Translations under genes and position numbers: made by a program
The notes under the pieces: generated by a model
The model's database searches: none
What the model was told of the DNA's origin: nothing
Seen by the model: the letters and a program-made list of their open reading frames with translations, nothing else
NCBI RefSeq assembly: GCF_018139145.2
Contig: NC_059481.1
Location: 16,666,368-16,730,367, forward strand
DNA from: Gymnogyps californianus
Taxonomy: Eukaryota > Chordata > Aves > Accipitriformes > Cathartidae
Direction: 5' to 3'
Length of the DNA: 64,000 nucleotides
Part shown: positions 48,540 through 61,157 of the stretch, one piece after another
Position numbering within the stretch: position 1 is the stretch's first letter
Layout of the letters: the number at the start of each line of letters is the position of its first letter

Positions 48540-48935
48540 TAAGTCTGTGTCAATTACATTTTTACTTTGAGCGGCTCGGATGGATTTCAGCACGAGGAAA
48601 GTCTCTAGGTTATCCTATCATATTATGTGCTTAATTTGGACTTGGTCCAGTGAGGGTTTTTGATGACTTTGTATCTACTTCCTTGTGTTTTTCAGGATCG
48701 TGTACACATGGCCGTTGTCCTGGGGATGGGGTACGGTACGGTTCCCTCTGAATGCCTAATTAAGCTCCGATTAGCATTTCTTCTAGGAGCAGATGCAGCT
48801 TTTTCCAGCTCAGCAAACAATGCCATCTGTTGTTCCCTTGCTGTAAGTTCCATCTGAAAGTCTGCTCTGCTTCTATATTTAATTGTGAAGTTTCCTGCTG
48901 CCAAAAAAGTAAGGTCATTTAAATTTGGCATCAGG
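48540..48935. promoter_or_regulatory. Candidate conserved element with exon-like structure
   Basis: Repeat-free block with GTGTCAATTACATTTTTAC, GCCTAATTAAGCTCCGATTAGC, GGAGCAGATGCAGC, CCATCTGTTG and ATATTTAATTGTG: clustered homeodomain words and E-boxes. Inside it a splice-like unit can be read on the plus strand. A pyrimidine-rich CTTCCTTGTGTTTTTCAG acceptor ends at 48,695 and a GTAAGT donor starts at 48,843. They enclose 147 bases, exactly 49 codons open in phase 0. The minus strand is also open for 79 codons over the same interval. I recognise neither peptide. An enhancer, a non-coding exon, or chance are all possible. Confidence 0.3.
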
Positions 48936-51900
48936 AGGAAAAGGCCGAGAGGGAGGGAGACTGGATTTTTATTGTTACTGCAGGGAATGCTAAATTAGTT
49001 TAGTCTGACTGGCAGTTCTGCAGCCTGCTCTCCTGTGCAGAACAAGCCAAAGGGTGAAAACTTCGATCAAGACTCCCATTGCCACCTTGCATCCTCTCCT
49101 TGACATCAGGGCTGCCTCTGCTGGGTGTCTTCAGCAGCATTTTCCTACGCTTGCTACCACCACTTCCCTGGATAGCTGAATTAGAGGTGATAGCATGGTC
49201 CTCAGACACTGGCACTCATAGCATTGTGCTGCGACCTTCTCTGAAGACTTTTGGCATTCGCAACAGAGGAAAGTATTCACAAGCAACCTTGTCTATGCTC
49301 CTAGCCTTGGGGAACTGCTGAATTCGCATGGCCTTGACCAACCTGCTGTGACTCCCAACAAGGAAGCCAACTGGAGTACTGATTTTTGGGCATCTGTCAA
49401 CGAGAGTCTGGCTTGAGACCCACTAAACTAATTTCACACAGACCACTTAGCAGCCGTTAGCTGGTTGTGGCATGACCTGTGGTGGACTGCAACCAGTGAC
49501 CTAGAGGGAAAACACTAAATTTTATTATTTAACCCCTTGAATTGTTGGTTTTTTTAGGATGGGAATGCTCAGTGAAAAACAGAAAAAGATGCAAAGAAGT
49601 CAACATGGTTTGTTGGCCAGATTTTATCCTTCCTGCTACTTCTATGAACATCACCTACTTAGTCAACTGCCTCAGGAGCTAAATCTATGATATAAATGGA
49701 TAAAAACAGCTAGTGAATTCTGGCTAGGGTAAATCTTTTGACTCTCCACCTTTGGGAAAGCGAGGATTTAATGGGAACCAGGCAATTAGGGATGATGTCT
49801 ATAACAAGTCAAATCAAACGTTTAACTTTGCAAATGTTTAAATGTTCCATCCATAATGAATGTTATGCTAAACAAATACAGCCAAAGGGTAAATGCTATT
49901 TATTTAAAACTTTGGGGTTTTTTTTTCCAAATTTTAGAATATTTAACCCCTATTCCCTTTGATGGGTCATGATGGAGGGGATCTCAGTCAGCAGTTTTCC
50001 AACTTATTTTCAAAGTGCCAACAAGTTGCAGAATCCTGTCCCCCCAGCTAGCTAACATGGACTACACATTATGTACATCAAACCAAAGGCCAATGCAGGG
50101 CATAATTTGTTTAATAATGCAAGAGAATTTCCCCTATACACTGAAATCATAACCACAGCACTAGTCCCTCAAATACCCTCAGGGATGCTTGAGGCCAGTA
50201 TTGTATAGAAGGAGCTGGTATTAACATTCATCATAAATTAAGCTTCTTTTCCCTATGCACGCCTAGTTCTTAAATCCTCTTTAACGCGAGGTTTAAAAAC
50301 ATTTTAAAATGTCTGCCAGGTTTTTTCCTTTGCTATTAAGCATTCCCATTGTGCTCGCCCTGCCTTCCTAGATGTCTGGCTGGCTCAGCTTCTCCTTCAC
50401 CGTGAGGAGCTAGTTGCCAGTCTGGTGTGCCCATCACTGCCATATCTGGCCTTCTACTGCTCCCTTGGAACAACAGCTAGTATCCTAATCCCATGTTCTT
50501 GAGCATCTTAACATCAGGTGTGTGCACTACTACAGCACAGCATGTTTCCTGCAGTGTTTGCTGGGACTGCCCTCTGTTCAGCTTTGTCAAAGATGGAGGA
50601 GTGAGAGTTACACAGCTAGAAAGCTGGTGGGTGGGAGATTAGCATTAAACATTGTGTCTTAGAAGCATCTTTTCAGGTAGAGTTTTGCAGAGAGCTCTTC
50701 CGAGCTTTGAAGGTCCCTATGACAGGCAGCTGCCAGAAATTCTCCCGCCAGGTTGCAGCAGACAGGCTGGGTTCACACACACAGCTTGCTGGGACAGGAT
50801 TTTGCTTTTGTAGTAGCACTCTGAAAGTGCTTCGGAATTAAGAAACATGACCTTACTTTGCTCCGCAGCTCTTTCATACTCCGGAGCAGCTGGGTGGAAC
50901 TCAGCAGTAAAAGGGAAAATCAATTTTGTCTTTCATGTTGTTGTTGTTTAACAGATGTGTTCAGGATGCCACCACACCCGCCTCTTGCACAAATCCCTGT
51001 TGTCTTCCTGAACAGCTCATTAAAGTCATTAACAGGCCCCGGGACAATTTGCAGCCTCTTCAAGAGTAGCTGTGCTTGTAGCTGGGAAGACAGCAGCAAT
51101 CTAAGAGTTAAACTGCAGTGACCCGGAACAACACAGATCCAAAAAACCAGGAATTTGATACAGTTCAACATCTTCAGTGTACTTTGTTATTTACCATACA
51201 CAGCCTCTGCCAGCTGTGCCTCATCTTCTGTTTCAATCTGGGAAGAGAAGAAGGGACTGTATTTTGTACTTATTGGGATTTTTGCTTCAATATATCCCCA
51301 TAGCAGCCACCTTCCACCTCCTCCCATGTCTACACCACGTAAAATTGGCCATGCAGGCAGCACTTCATAGGAGTCATCACTGCGAAGCAAGGACAAGCAG
51401 TGGCAGTTACTTCAGTGGGAAACTTGAAGAGATTTCCTTTACTATGTCGGAAGGAGCAGTCGTTAAATAGTCCATCCCTGGGCGTACAGAAGGTTCAGCA
51501 CACTTTGGACCTGGATATTTCCATCCAGCTATTATCTGGGGAGATACATTTAACAGAACCGTTAGTTTTTCATTTGAATCTTATTACTGAACACTCGTGA
51601 CTGAGTATAGGGAGTAGGGCCCTGGAGAAATGGGGTCATGGGAGAAGACAAGGAACACCTCTTCCCTGCCTCCTCTGTGTATCCAAAATTTGTGTATCCA
51701 AAAAAGCTTTCAGCTTCTCTTTTCTGGTAGCTGAAACATTACGCATATCCCAGGGGAGGTACAGCCACTCACGGTGAAATTATGCTGCAGGCCAGTTCCT
51801 CGGTTACCTGCTGTGCCTCTCTCCGGAGCACAGGTTGGAAAACACGTGTGGGGATCAGAGGCAGTACTGTTACCAGAGCTCCTCCAGCTGCTCTTGTGTT

Positions 51901-52229
51901 ATGTGAAAAATGTTATGGTTTCTAAATGAGCCTTTTTCCCCCTCTTCGGCCCATAGTGCTTGCTAAAGGAAGCACTTACAAGTTCCCCCCCTACTCCTTC
52001 CAGATGAAGGCACTGACCTGCTGGTCACCCCCACCCAGGGGGCATGGATCCCGGCCAGTCTCCCATCTGATTCCAAGCTCTCTGCAAATCCTTGCAGGCA
52101 CAGGGACCCCGTGGGAGTTTGTTGACCTTCACATTCCCCACGTACTGAAATTTTGCTGAGCTGAGGCCGGAGATTTCAGAAATCTGCTTGAATTTTAGCA
52201 GAGTTTTACCGACTTTCACTGTCCCGCTG
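48936..52229. other. Intergenic upstream of the KLHL25 CpG island
   Basis: Unique sequence approaching the promoter. Open frames below 100 codons, none recognised. From about 51,950 GC rises towards the island. Distal regulatory sites are plausible here but none is specific enough to name. Confidence 0.45.
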
Positions 52230-53260
52230 CAGGCTTGGGGTGAAGGCGGGCGAGTGACATGCAAGGACAACACACCGCGCGGTGCCGATCCTGCTGAACA
52301 TGTAGGGCTGAGAGCCTGATTCCTGCCCCGGGAGCTCCAGGGGCAGCCGGGCAGGACCCAGCAGAGCTCTGGCTCTGGGGGCAACGGCCAGGGGGAGAGG
52401 GGAAGGGTTTCTGCCGCGGGGATGTCACGGGTGGCTCCACAAGAGGCCGAAGGGCAGTCCCGGGGGTTATGCGGCGGGGTGCCAGCGCGGAGCACCCCGC
52501 AAGCCCTCCGGGAAACGCCAAACCAGCCGGCCTGGGGGCTGCAACCCACCCACGGGGGGAGCAGCCGGCAGCGCAGGACTGCTCCGCAGCGCTGACACGG
52601 GGGAAGGCCGGCTGTAGCACCCGGGGAGTTCCGGGCCGCCCTCGTCCCGCCCCGAAGCCGCTTTCCTTTCCTCCTATTGGTCGCTGCTCTCCGCTTGCGC
52701 CCGCCCCCTCCCATGCGCCGCTCCGCAGCGGGGCGAGGCGGAGAGGCGCGTCACGGTCTCGGCGCTCCCTGAATGGCCGCGGCGGCGGCGGCCGGCCCCG
52801 CCCCCGAAGTCCCACGCGAGGCAGGTTCCACCCGCTGGTTACATTGTATCCAGGGAGCGCGCAGGGCCGGGCCGGGCCGCGCCGCCGCCGCCGTGCATCG
52901 CTCCACGCGTGGGCCGGGAGCTGCCCCGCACCGGCAGCGCTCCGCCCCGGGGCTGTCCGCCGCCCTCCCTCCTGCCCGCCGGGCGCCCTGCGGGGCTGGG
53001 GGGCTTCGGGGCTCCCGGAGGTTTCGGCTCGGCCGGGCGCGGAGAGAGACGGTGAGTTCTTTTCCCGAGCTTTGGGTTCAAGCCGCCGCTTCCAAATCCG
53101 GCTCTGGCCCCTCTTAGTAAGGCCGGGTTTGCTTTTGCGAGGGTTCAGAGCCGGGGGAGGGCAGGGACCTGCCGGCCCGGCGGCAGAGCGTCCCCCGGGA
53201 GAAGGGCACCCGGCATGCCGCCCCGGTTACCAGCCCGGGGGCTTGCCTGGGATTTCGGAG
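52230..53260 (+). promoter_or_regulatory. KLHL25: CpG-island promoter of KLHL25
   Basis: About 1 kb with very high GC and dense CpG, in sharp contrast with the AT-rich flanks; it is the only such island in the window. Promoter-type motifs lie just upstream of the inferred exon: an inverted CCAAT box (CTATTGG, ending 52,680), GC boxes (CCGCCCC at 52,701 and CCCCGCCCCCG at 52,796-52,806) and a CRE-like GCGTCACGG at about 52,749. No TATA box is seen, as is usual for CpG-island promoters with dispersed starts. A GTGAGT donor at 53,052 within the island marks the first exon. Linking the island to KLHL25 rests on orientation, the donor, and the acceptor 10.9 kb downstream directly before the KLHL25 start codon. 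Confidence 0.85.
52840..53051 (+). other. KLHL25: Probable KLHL25 exon 1 (5' UTR, non-coding)
   Basis: The exon end is defined by GAGACG|GTGAGTTC, a strong splice donor with intron starting at 53,052. The 5' limit is arbitrary: transcription probably starts somewhere at about 52,750-52,870, downstream of the CCAAT and GC boxes. Between 52,840 and 53,051 there is no ATG, so the leader has no upstream start codon in this exon. It is extremely GC-rich, with a (GCC)n run at about 52,880-52,892, which predicts a structured leader. KLHL25 genes in other vertebrates have a non-coding first exon followed by a single coding exon, which this layout matches. Cap-analysis or RNA-seq data are needed for the true start. 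Confidence 0.65.
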
Positions 53261-53344
53261 CATCGTGTTTCGTTGGCAGGTTTCACAGGCGTAGAAAGCT
53301 GGCAGTGAAATGTTTAAGGAGGTGAAGGGCTTTTCGTCTTCTAA

Positions 53345-53347
<3 letters not shown>

Positions 53348-53377
<30 letters not shown>
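53348..53377. repeat. Poly(A) run of 30
   Basis: Thirty consecutive A, then GAAAAAAG. No retroposon body precedes it. It lies just inside intron 1, 300 bp after the exon. Such runs are replication-slippage prone and also a common place for assembly length errors. Confidence 0.95.
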
Positions 53378-53379
<2 letters not shown>

Positions 53380-53431
53380 AAAAAGCTGCTATTCATCTCA
53401 TGAATATGAAAGCAAAGTGGCATTGTTGGTT

Positions 53432-53452
53432 CCCCCCCCCCCCCCCCCCCCC
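53432..53452. repeat. Poly(C) run of 21
   Basis: Twenty-one consecutive C, 54 bases after the poly(A) run. The complementary strand is G21, capable of G-quadruplex formation. Its length in the assembly should be treated as approximate. Confidence 0.95.
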
Positions 53453-56400
53453 GTACATGTATCTCTCAAAACTGTGATTTAAGGGACACAACTTCCATAG
53501 CCTTTCTGATGAAATCAGTTCAAGTAACCCTGTCTAGAGAAGTGTGCAGTTTTGTATGAATGACTGAGCTGAGCTGACAGAGGAGAAAAAAATAGTTCTC
53601 CAACCCTCTGCTGTCCTTACGGGCCCCTTTGCATTTAAAAAAGTTAAAAGCCTGTTTAGTAGTTGTTGGGGTTTTTTTTCCTTTATTTTTTTCATCCATC
53701 CAATTGCACTTGTTGGGGTGGGGGGCTTAGACTAGCCAAATCTGTGCTTGGAAAATCTTCTGTCCTCAGCCTTTCATAAGCAGACACCTCAGTGTTTCAT
53801 AGTATTTGTATGGAGAGCCCTAGCTTCATAACTGGTTTCTGTTTTCTTTTCCTGGCAATCTCTGCGTGTCTTTTTCTCTTGTGATCTGCTGAAGTGACTT
53901 CCTTGGTCAGGGTGCCATGGGCCATAGCTTTTGTAGTCTCCTCCAAATGTACTTCTTTCTCTCCAGAACAGATCCAGAGCCGCAGGAAAAACAAGCAACT
54001 CTATAACCTTTATACTTTGACAACTTCCCTTGTCTTCTCCCTCCTTCCTGTGTCTTGTGACACTTGTTTTTGTTGAACTTACCTTAGGAGCAACCCGAGA
54101 TGTTTGTAACACACCCCGCACGTTTTTGCTGGTGGCCAGCTGCTGCTGCTAACTCAGCTGTGTTACTGGTGGCTGCTCTGGTAATAGTCTCCTTTCAGAG
54201 TAGGTGTAAAACAGGTCTGAGCTCTCATGTACTCTCTTTTCTCTGCCCATCTCTCAAGGGGTCTGACTCCTTAGTGAGATGGGACCCTTTCTGGGGCCTC
54301 CCTGTTTTCCTTGTCCTGTTTGCTGCCTCAGATCAAATCTTATCTGAAAACAAATTTTGTCTCTTTTGTGTCTTTAACACTAACCATCTGCTCTGGTTTA
54401 TCTCTGTGATAAGGCTGTATTGAGTAAAGCACTTGGGGAGGAGGCATAGGTGGAAGTTTGCTCTGCAGCGGGAAGGTGTGGGGTGGGCACAAGATTCTCA
54501 GGACTAAAACCGGAGTGAAATTTGCCGCAGAAGCAAATTAGTCACACCGTAGTGTGGATACAGGAGACTGTAAGTGACTTCAGCACTGAGGAACTTAAAT
54601 TTCCTATCCCTTTTTTGTTCATTTTCTCAAGTATTTGAGGATTGTTATCTGAAGTCCTTCTGCCTCAGCATGTATGCAAAGTGTGCCCCATGGTAGCCTC
54701 CCATGCTGTGTTTGGGGCAGGTTCAAGTAACTCAAGCAGTGAGGATGGTGTCTCGGATGTAGTTTTGGAGAGGAGATAAGGCCAGTTGAAAATTGTTTGA
54801 CTGAAGGAGCTAGACAAATGAAACTTGTGAAGGCAGACAGCTTGGAAACAGATGACAAGATGCTGCATGACACATGCTCCAAATGTGTGAAAAGGAGTGT
54901 GTGTCTGATATTATATATTATATTATACGTAACATGGTCCCTCCAGCGCTGGAGTGAGTGCTCGACATGGTCCTGGATAGGGACAAGGAATGTGTGCGTA
55001 TCTAAGTGTACGTATGTATGTGTGAATTACGACAGCATTTTTGTCCCTGCAGTGGTAACCAGCCGCTCCCCAAAGCCTGCAGGAATTCAGGTCCTTCTTC
55101 TTAACAGCCAGAGGAGGTTTTAGGCAATGTTTAGGAGGTGGATGAGTGAAACAGGAAGGGCAGGATGTGGCCATCTGTGGAGGTGGAAGAGGATGGGCAG
55201 CACGTTGCGAGATGGGGAGGGAAGCAGCAGCATTACAAAAGAGAGGGTGTTGAGCAGTGCCTTGGCCTTGGGTGTGAGTAGGTGGAGCAGGACGGGCAGA
55301 GCTGGCCCGGGGTGTCTGTGGCAGCGACGGCAGCTGACGCTCGGGGACTGTGGAAGGGGCAGGTTTGAAGAAGCCGTGTCAGCACTTGAACTGAGGAGTA
55401 GATTTACTCCCGTCTTTTATAGACTGTAATTGAATTGCAGTGAATGTAGCTGGCATTGCTTAAAACAGTGGCTGCAAGAATGCTGGCTAGGAAGCATTTA
55501 GCTGTAACAAGCCGCCCCAAGCCCCCTGGCCTGACCTTTAACCACCATCACATCGGTCTGTCTTTGCTTATCAACTTTATATCCCCGCAGTGACTATTAG
55601 TATTGCTTCAGCCAGTACATGCTGCTCTGTCTTCCCCCCATCGCTCGTGCCTGGGAACATTGCATGTCCCATAACCACTGTCTGCTTGCTGACCATTAGA
55701 CTTTGCAAAGACTACCAGTTTTATATGATAGCCTGTCAGATTGTGGTGAGGTAAATTTATTACTGTAGCACACTGGCAATCACTCTGGTTTGTTTGCAAT
55801 GTGTGCACAGACGCCTAGAAGAGCCTGGGCTGCTGCAGTGCTCCCATGCTGGTCCAGAACTTGCAAGCTGAGTGCGTGGTTTGATGCTGTGTTAGTACTG
55901 GAATGAAAAGATCAGCGATGGGTGTCACATTTGTTCCTTCTGTCCAGAGCCAGAGGGCAATGAGCAATGCCCTGCCTTGCAGCCCCAGACCCTTCAATCT
56001 CTGTCAGTGCTTTACAATCCAGTTGGGAATGGCTGTCCTCCATGCCCATCAACATCAGGGGCTAATCGGTTCAGGAGGCATGAGGGCCTCCCACCTCCAC
56101 GGCTCTGAACTCTGGCCAGAATTGCAAATGAGCTCCTGCAAATCGAACGTGGCAGCTGCACCGAGATCTCCTGCCTGGCAGGGGAGCGGGGAAGACAAAA
56201 CAAAACCCCAGGTTAACTGGCCAGGCACAAAATTGAAATCCTGCCCTGACAGCAGGCAGACAGACCTGTTTGGTATGAGCATCCGTAGCAGGGCTTCTGG
56301 TTAGCCTGACCATCGGAGCAATCAGCTCTGCCAACCTCAGCGCCAGGAGCCGGGCACAGTATGCAAAGAGAGAGTGGGAGGATCTGAATATGCTTTCTGG

Positions 56401-59400
56401 AGTCAGCAACTGCAGTGGTTATTCTGGCATTAATTTGACGTATACCACATCTCATCTTCTAAACTCTCCCTGGGAAGTAGCATGTGGTTCCAGTCCTCTG
56501 TATTTGGAGTACCAAAGGCCTTTTGCCTTTGCAGCACATTAGCAAGTTGGCTTGCTTGAAAAGGACTTTATCCTGCCCAGATGGGGCTGGGGTAGATACT
56601 GCGATCAAGTAGATTGTTTCCATTCTGGAGCCTTTTTGAGTATAATTTGGGAGACGGGACTGCAAACTCACTTGCCTCCTCTGCAGCCCCGCATTCACTT
56701 TGCAAAGCGACTGTGATTGATCTGGCAGAATGGGATTTATTCACTAGTGGAGCTAGAGGGCAGGCGGGGAGGACAAAACCCCACAGCAGCCTCTGAAATG
56801 AATCACGGGCTCTGAAAAGATCCACTGGGGTTAAGGCAAAGCAATGAAAAGCTATTGTCTGGAGCCTGAACTGTGGCTAAAAGCGTTATTTATCCCGATT
56901 TGGATAGTGGTTGTAGGAGGGTGTGGTATTCCCAGGAACTGCAAAGCCAACGTGCTTAGTGGTGAATGTGAACTTTATTTGATTGCCTCACAGGTAGCTC
57001 AGGAAGCTTTATGGAGTATCTGAATTGTGGAGTAGCAAGTCCAAAACCTGATTTGCAAATAAAACTGCATGTGTTGCATGCAAAGCGGATTTCCTACAGG
57101 TATTGTTATTTTGGTTGGAACATGGTCGCCTTTGGCTCAGATTAGTTCGTGTCTTATAGATTTGAGGCACTACTGCCCCTTTTACCCGTGCTTTTGCAAG
57201 ATAGAACAAGAACCTCACTAATTGGTGCAGCTCGGCAATACTGCTTTTGTTTTCTATGGTAAGTGTCATTCAGTAGATTCTTGTGGTGGCTTTGGGCTCA
57301 GAGTGGAGCAAGGGTTTAAAGGGAGGAATCGTGGGTACTAGTGAGAATGGGATATGAAGCAGTGATGGACAGACCAAGTTTCTGAGTTCAGCTTTGCTTT
57401 AGTAAGCATGTTGACGTTCAGATACGTGCCCAGACCTTCTCCAGACAATCTGATCTCCTGGAGCCTACAGAATTGGGCTTGGAAAACCTCCCAGTTTCTG
57501 TCTGAGCCAACAGAAGGAGCCTTTCACATGGTCTCTCTGTTTTCTGTCTGGGATATACAGGCTAGACTAGAAAGTGAGAAAATGAGAAGAAATGATAAGG
57601 ATGCCTTCTATTCTCAAATGCTGGGGCAGGATCAGAAATTCTGCGCTGGGGGGATGGAGTCAACTGTCTTTCCTTTGCTTGCTTATTTGCAAATATGATG
57701 AAATCACAAGAGTTTGTCAGGAAGGCCAAATCTAGCTCTGTTACAGAGATACCCTCTGATTCGCAGCAGAGTTGCGTTGCCTGAATTCCAGCGTGCAAAA
57801 TCACAGTTGCATCTTTGCTGCGTTAGTCATCCTGGAGAAAACAAGAACAAATTTGGCTGACACGGGCAAACCACTAAATTCACCGGAGTTGCTGGAGGTG
57901 AACCCGATTTGTTAGAGAGCAACGTCTGCATCCAGGCACGCAGGAGCGTGGACAGAGCAGAGAGCATGCGTGGGAGACGATGTGGTGAAGGTCCTTTGCT
58001 GCCCACTTGGCAGCAGCCCAGGCTCCACGCTCAGCAAGTGCAGTGCTGCACTAAATGCCAGGTGCTATTTTGATTCCTTTCATCTCAAGCACTCTTTACA
58101 GAAGGGCATTATTAGTATCGAGCATTTCAAGCAGCTCCAAGCTGTGTACCTGATAGTCCACTGTGTTATGCAAGGACATGAAAATCATCTGAAAACGTCT
58201 TTACGTTTGTTCCTTCCCCTTTTTTTTTTCTGTCTCCCTCTCCCACCATCTTTTCCTGTTTTCTGTTGGTTTTTTTCTGCTTTTGAAGCTCGAGCTGTGT
58301 CTGTGAGTACGTGAATGTCTGCATGTAATAGATCCCCCTTCTCAAAACTTTTGATGGTCTCCAGCGCCAGGAAATTGCATCTGAAACGCAGCTGTATCCA
58401 AGTTCTGCGTTTGACAGTGTGTTGCCACACTGCTCTTTCTCCTAAGCAGGTTTGCAAGGAGCTCTTTCCCGTGAAGACAACACAGTAGGTGTTTAAGTTT
58501 CTGGTTTGCTACACTGTACAGTAAAAAGGGGGAAATTGGTTCTATACCAGTAATTTTGTTCTGGGATGGCGTTGCTGGCCTAAGCACCAGGTGGTGGAGT
58601 CCACGCAGGCATTGGAAAGGTACAGATATTTGGGACGAGGGAGCAGGCATGTTACTAATGGGTAGAGAATTTATCCCACCGCTTCCAGGGAGAAGTTGAA
58701 CTTTGGCTGAATTCAAGACGGCATTTCACCCCAAAGGGTTGATACTGTGAAATCGGAGAGAAAATAAAAATGAATCTTACGCCTGCCTCCCTGCAAAAGC
58801 AGCCATTGCTGGCCGCTCCAAGGAGGGTCTGCTCTGGTTTGGAAGGAGGGGCTATAGGTTGTAGTGCAGTCCATACACGGAGGGCCTGTATGGCTGACTG
58901 CTTCAGAATGAATCTCCCCTGCGGAGTGAGCAGCTTCTTCCAGGTCTTCTGAGCTAAGCCAGTGGGGAACCTTACTGCTTATTTACTTATTTACAGCTTT
59001 AAATAGTTCATGGTTGAGTGGGGCAAAAAGAGACGTGTTCTGCTTGCTGCTTCTCTGAAAGTCTGATTGGCAAACAGAAAGTGCCAGCTTCGGTTCATGG
59101 GATTTGGGCTCTTTGTTGGTGTTTAGCCAACCTTCACGGTCTTGGGAGAACACTTATAAATCCTGTAGTTTTGCCCTTCTAAGCAGAAATGATTCTTGAT
59201 CCCCTGAAGGCCCATTGGGGAACATCTTATTCACTCTCAAGTATTGTCCTCTTGAAAGGAAGCAGCATCTCAGCTGGCGCTTCCCTGCAGACAGTGAATG
59301 AAATTGGAGATTTGCGGACAGCCTGCTGGTTTAAGATGGAGGGGGGAACCCCAAGCCTAGCTAAATATAGTCCATGTATCGATAGTCCTTCTGAGCTGTC

Positions 59401-61104
59401 CTCTCATATGCAGTTCTTTTGTGATTGGGGACCAGGGCCTGATACAGATTCAAAGTATCTGATTTCTAAGTGCTGCTTGGATTTTTTCAAGAGGTAATAG
59501 AGTGTTTCCTCTTCTGGACCCATACCAGCAGGGCTCTGAGATGGCGGCCCACCAGCCTGGGAGGGACAGCCTTCTGCTGGGGCATGGTTTGTAGGAAGCA
59601 AGAGGTGCTCAGACAGGAGAACTGTGGCCGTTGTTTGGGTGGGGAGTTTGGCCAGCTCTGTGGTTTTGGGTTTTCCCCTTTGCCAGCTTTGTCCTGTCCA
59701 AAGAGACTGCTGGGATGTTTTCTTCATGAGCTGAGATTCAAGGGGTCTTTTCTCCCAGAGCCAACTCCTGCCCTCCTTCGGGGTTGCTCTCTGCCCTGTG
59801 TGGGTGAGTGGAAGGATTTCCAAAGCGCCCTTATCTTGCTCTGCTGGAAAAAAACTGTCTTTCCTATACCTGCTGTACAAAGGCTGCAGACAGCCAGGGG
59901 AATACTATAGCCAGCAGACAGCATTGGATAGCTGTCAAAAAGCTGATGCCCCTCTGCCCTCATCCATATGGAAGAAGGGTTATCGTCTGCATCTGCATGC
60001 AGTAAGATCCTTCTAAAAGGCTACGCAGTAGATATTTGTTTTTTCAATAACTGCCTTTCGAAGGAAAAAAAATGAATGCGGCATGGAGAAATCCAAGACC
60101 CAGTTTGTTCAGGTCATGCCTTCCGCTATTCGCGTTGACGCGTCTGTTCTAGTGATAGCTTCCTGCGTGATGGAAGATGCAGCTGGGAGCTCCGATAACC
60201 CCCTGAGCTCTCGCAGAGCAGGTGGGAGATTGGCAGGAGCCACAGACAGGTTTCTTTGTGTAAAATATTCCTCATTCTGAGTGGTTCTGTTTTTTCTCTT
60301 TAGCTCAGTAGCTGGGTAAGGGAAGCGAGGAATGTGGTAGGGGCCAAATTCTGCTCTGCATGCATCTGCTTCTGAGAAGTGCCTGTAAGAGCACGTCATG
60401 GGTCCAGCCTGTTCCTCGCTGCAGTTAAACATTGCTTAAATTGATGCATATGTTTTTGCACATCATGAAAAGGGCAGAAGATCCTTTTAGTTACAGGTTT
60501 CTGAGGTTTATAAGGCTGCTAGATTTCGGAAGAAACCCATCAGATGAAATAGCTGCTGCCTGCAGTTTCTGTTCATCTGATTCGGGTGGGATGGTGCCAA
60601 GTTCTCTGGTAGACAGAGATGCGGTGGGGTGTGTTTGTGAGGGGAAGAATTAGAACCTGCCACTTTTCTGCTTGTGCCCAGCTATGGTAGGATTCAAGAA
60701 GCCCTCAAAACAAGCTGTTTGGAAGTTGCTGAAAACCACAAGCAGGCCTTGTTGGTGAGATGGTTGCACACCAGAGTTCAGAGGCTGCTTTAGTTTCACT
60801 TTAATGGTCTGTCTAGCCCTGCTGATCTGTGACCAGTGACATCCAGTGTCATAACCCGGCTCCAGGAGGGGCCCAGTAAAGGGGCTGGGGCTGGGGCCTC
60901 TTTAGCTCTCAGGCTTGCAGCTGTACTGGGGATCAGTTGGTGCCTGTAGTGGGACAAGGTGATATGAAGAGCAGTGCTAATGGGGACTGGACTGGAACCT
61001 GCCAATTTATTCGCTGGGTGCTGTTCAATACCCATTGGATACAAATATTGTTTGGTTACCCAGTGCCCTGGGCAAGATGTTTGATGTTAGAAGCCTGAGA
61101 TTCT

Positions 61105-61143
<39 letters not shown>

Positions 61144-61157
61144 CTGTATATATATAA
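61105..61157. repeat. (TG)n microsatellite flanked by TA runs
   Basis: TTATATATGTGTGTGTGTGT continues to about 61,134, followed by ATATGTGTCTGTATATATATA. An alternating purine-pyrimidine tract in intron 1; it can adopt Z-DNA and is probably length-polymorphic. Confidence 0.92.

Noticed and set aside
1..52000. AGBL1 5' exons on the minus strand
   Set aside because: Expected by synteny somewhere to the left, but no minus-strand frame resembled the AGBL1 N-terminal or carboxypeptidase regions that I could recognise.
52025..52815. Minus-strand open frames of 229 and 199 codons as protein genes
   Set aside because: GC-rich composition removes stop codons. There are no domains, and two overlapping frames are open at once, which argues against coding.
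52469..53308. Plus-strand open frame of 279 codons across the CpG island
   Set aside because: It runs straight through the promoter motifs and the GTGAGT donor, is rich in Pro/Ala/Arg/Gly as any GC-rich frame is, and matches no known protein. It is a composition artefact.
59404..59910. Overlapping 158-codon (-) and 146-codon (+) frames in intron 1
   Set aside because: Open on both strands, no recognised domain, no splice context. Treated as chance.
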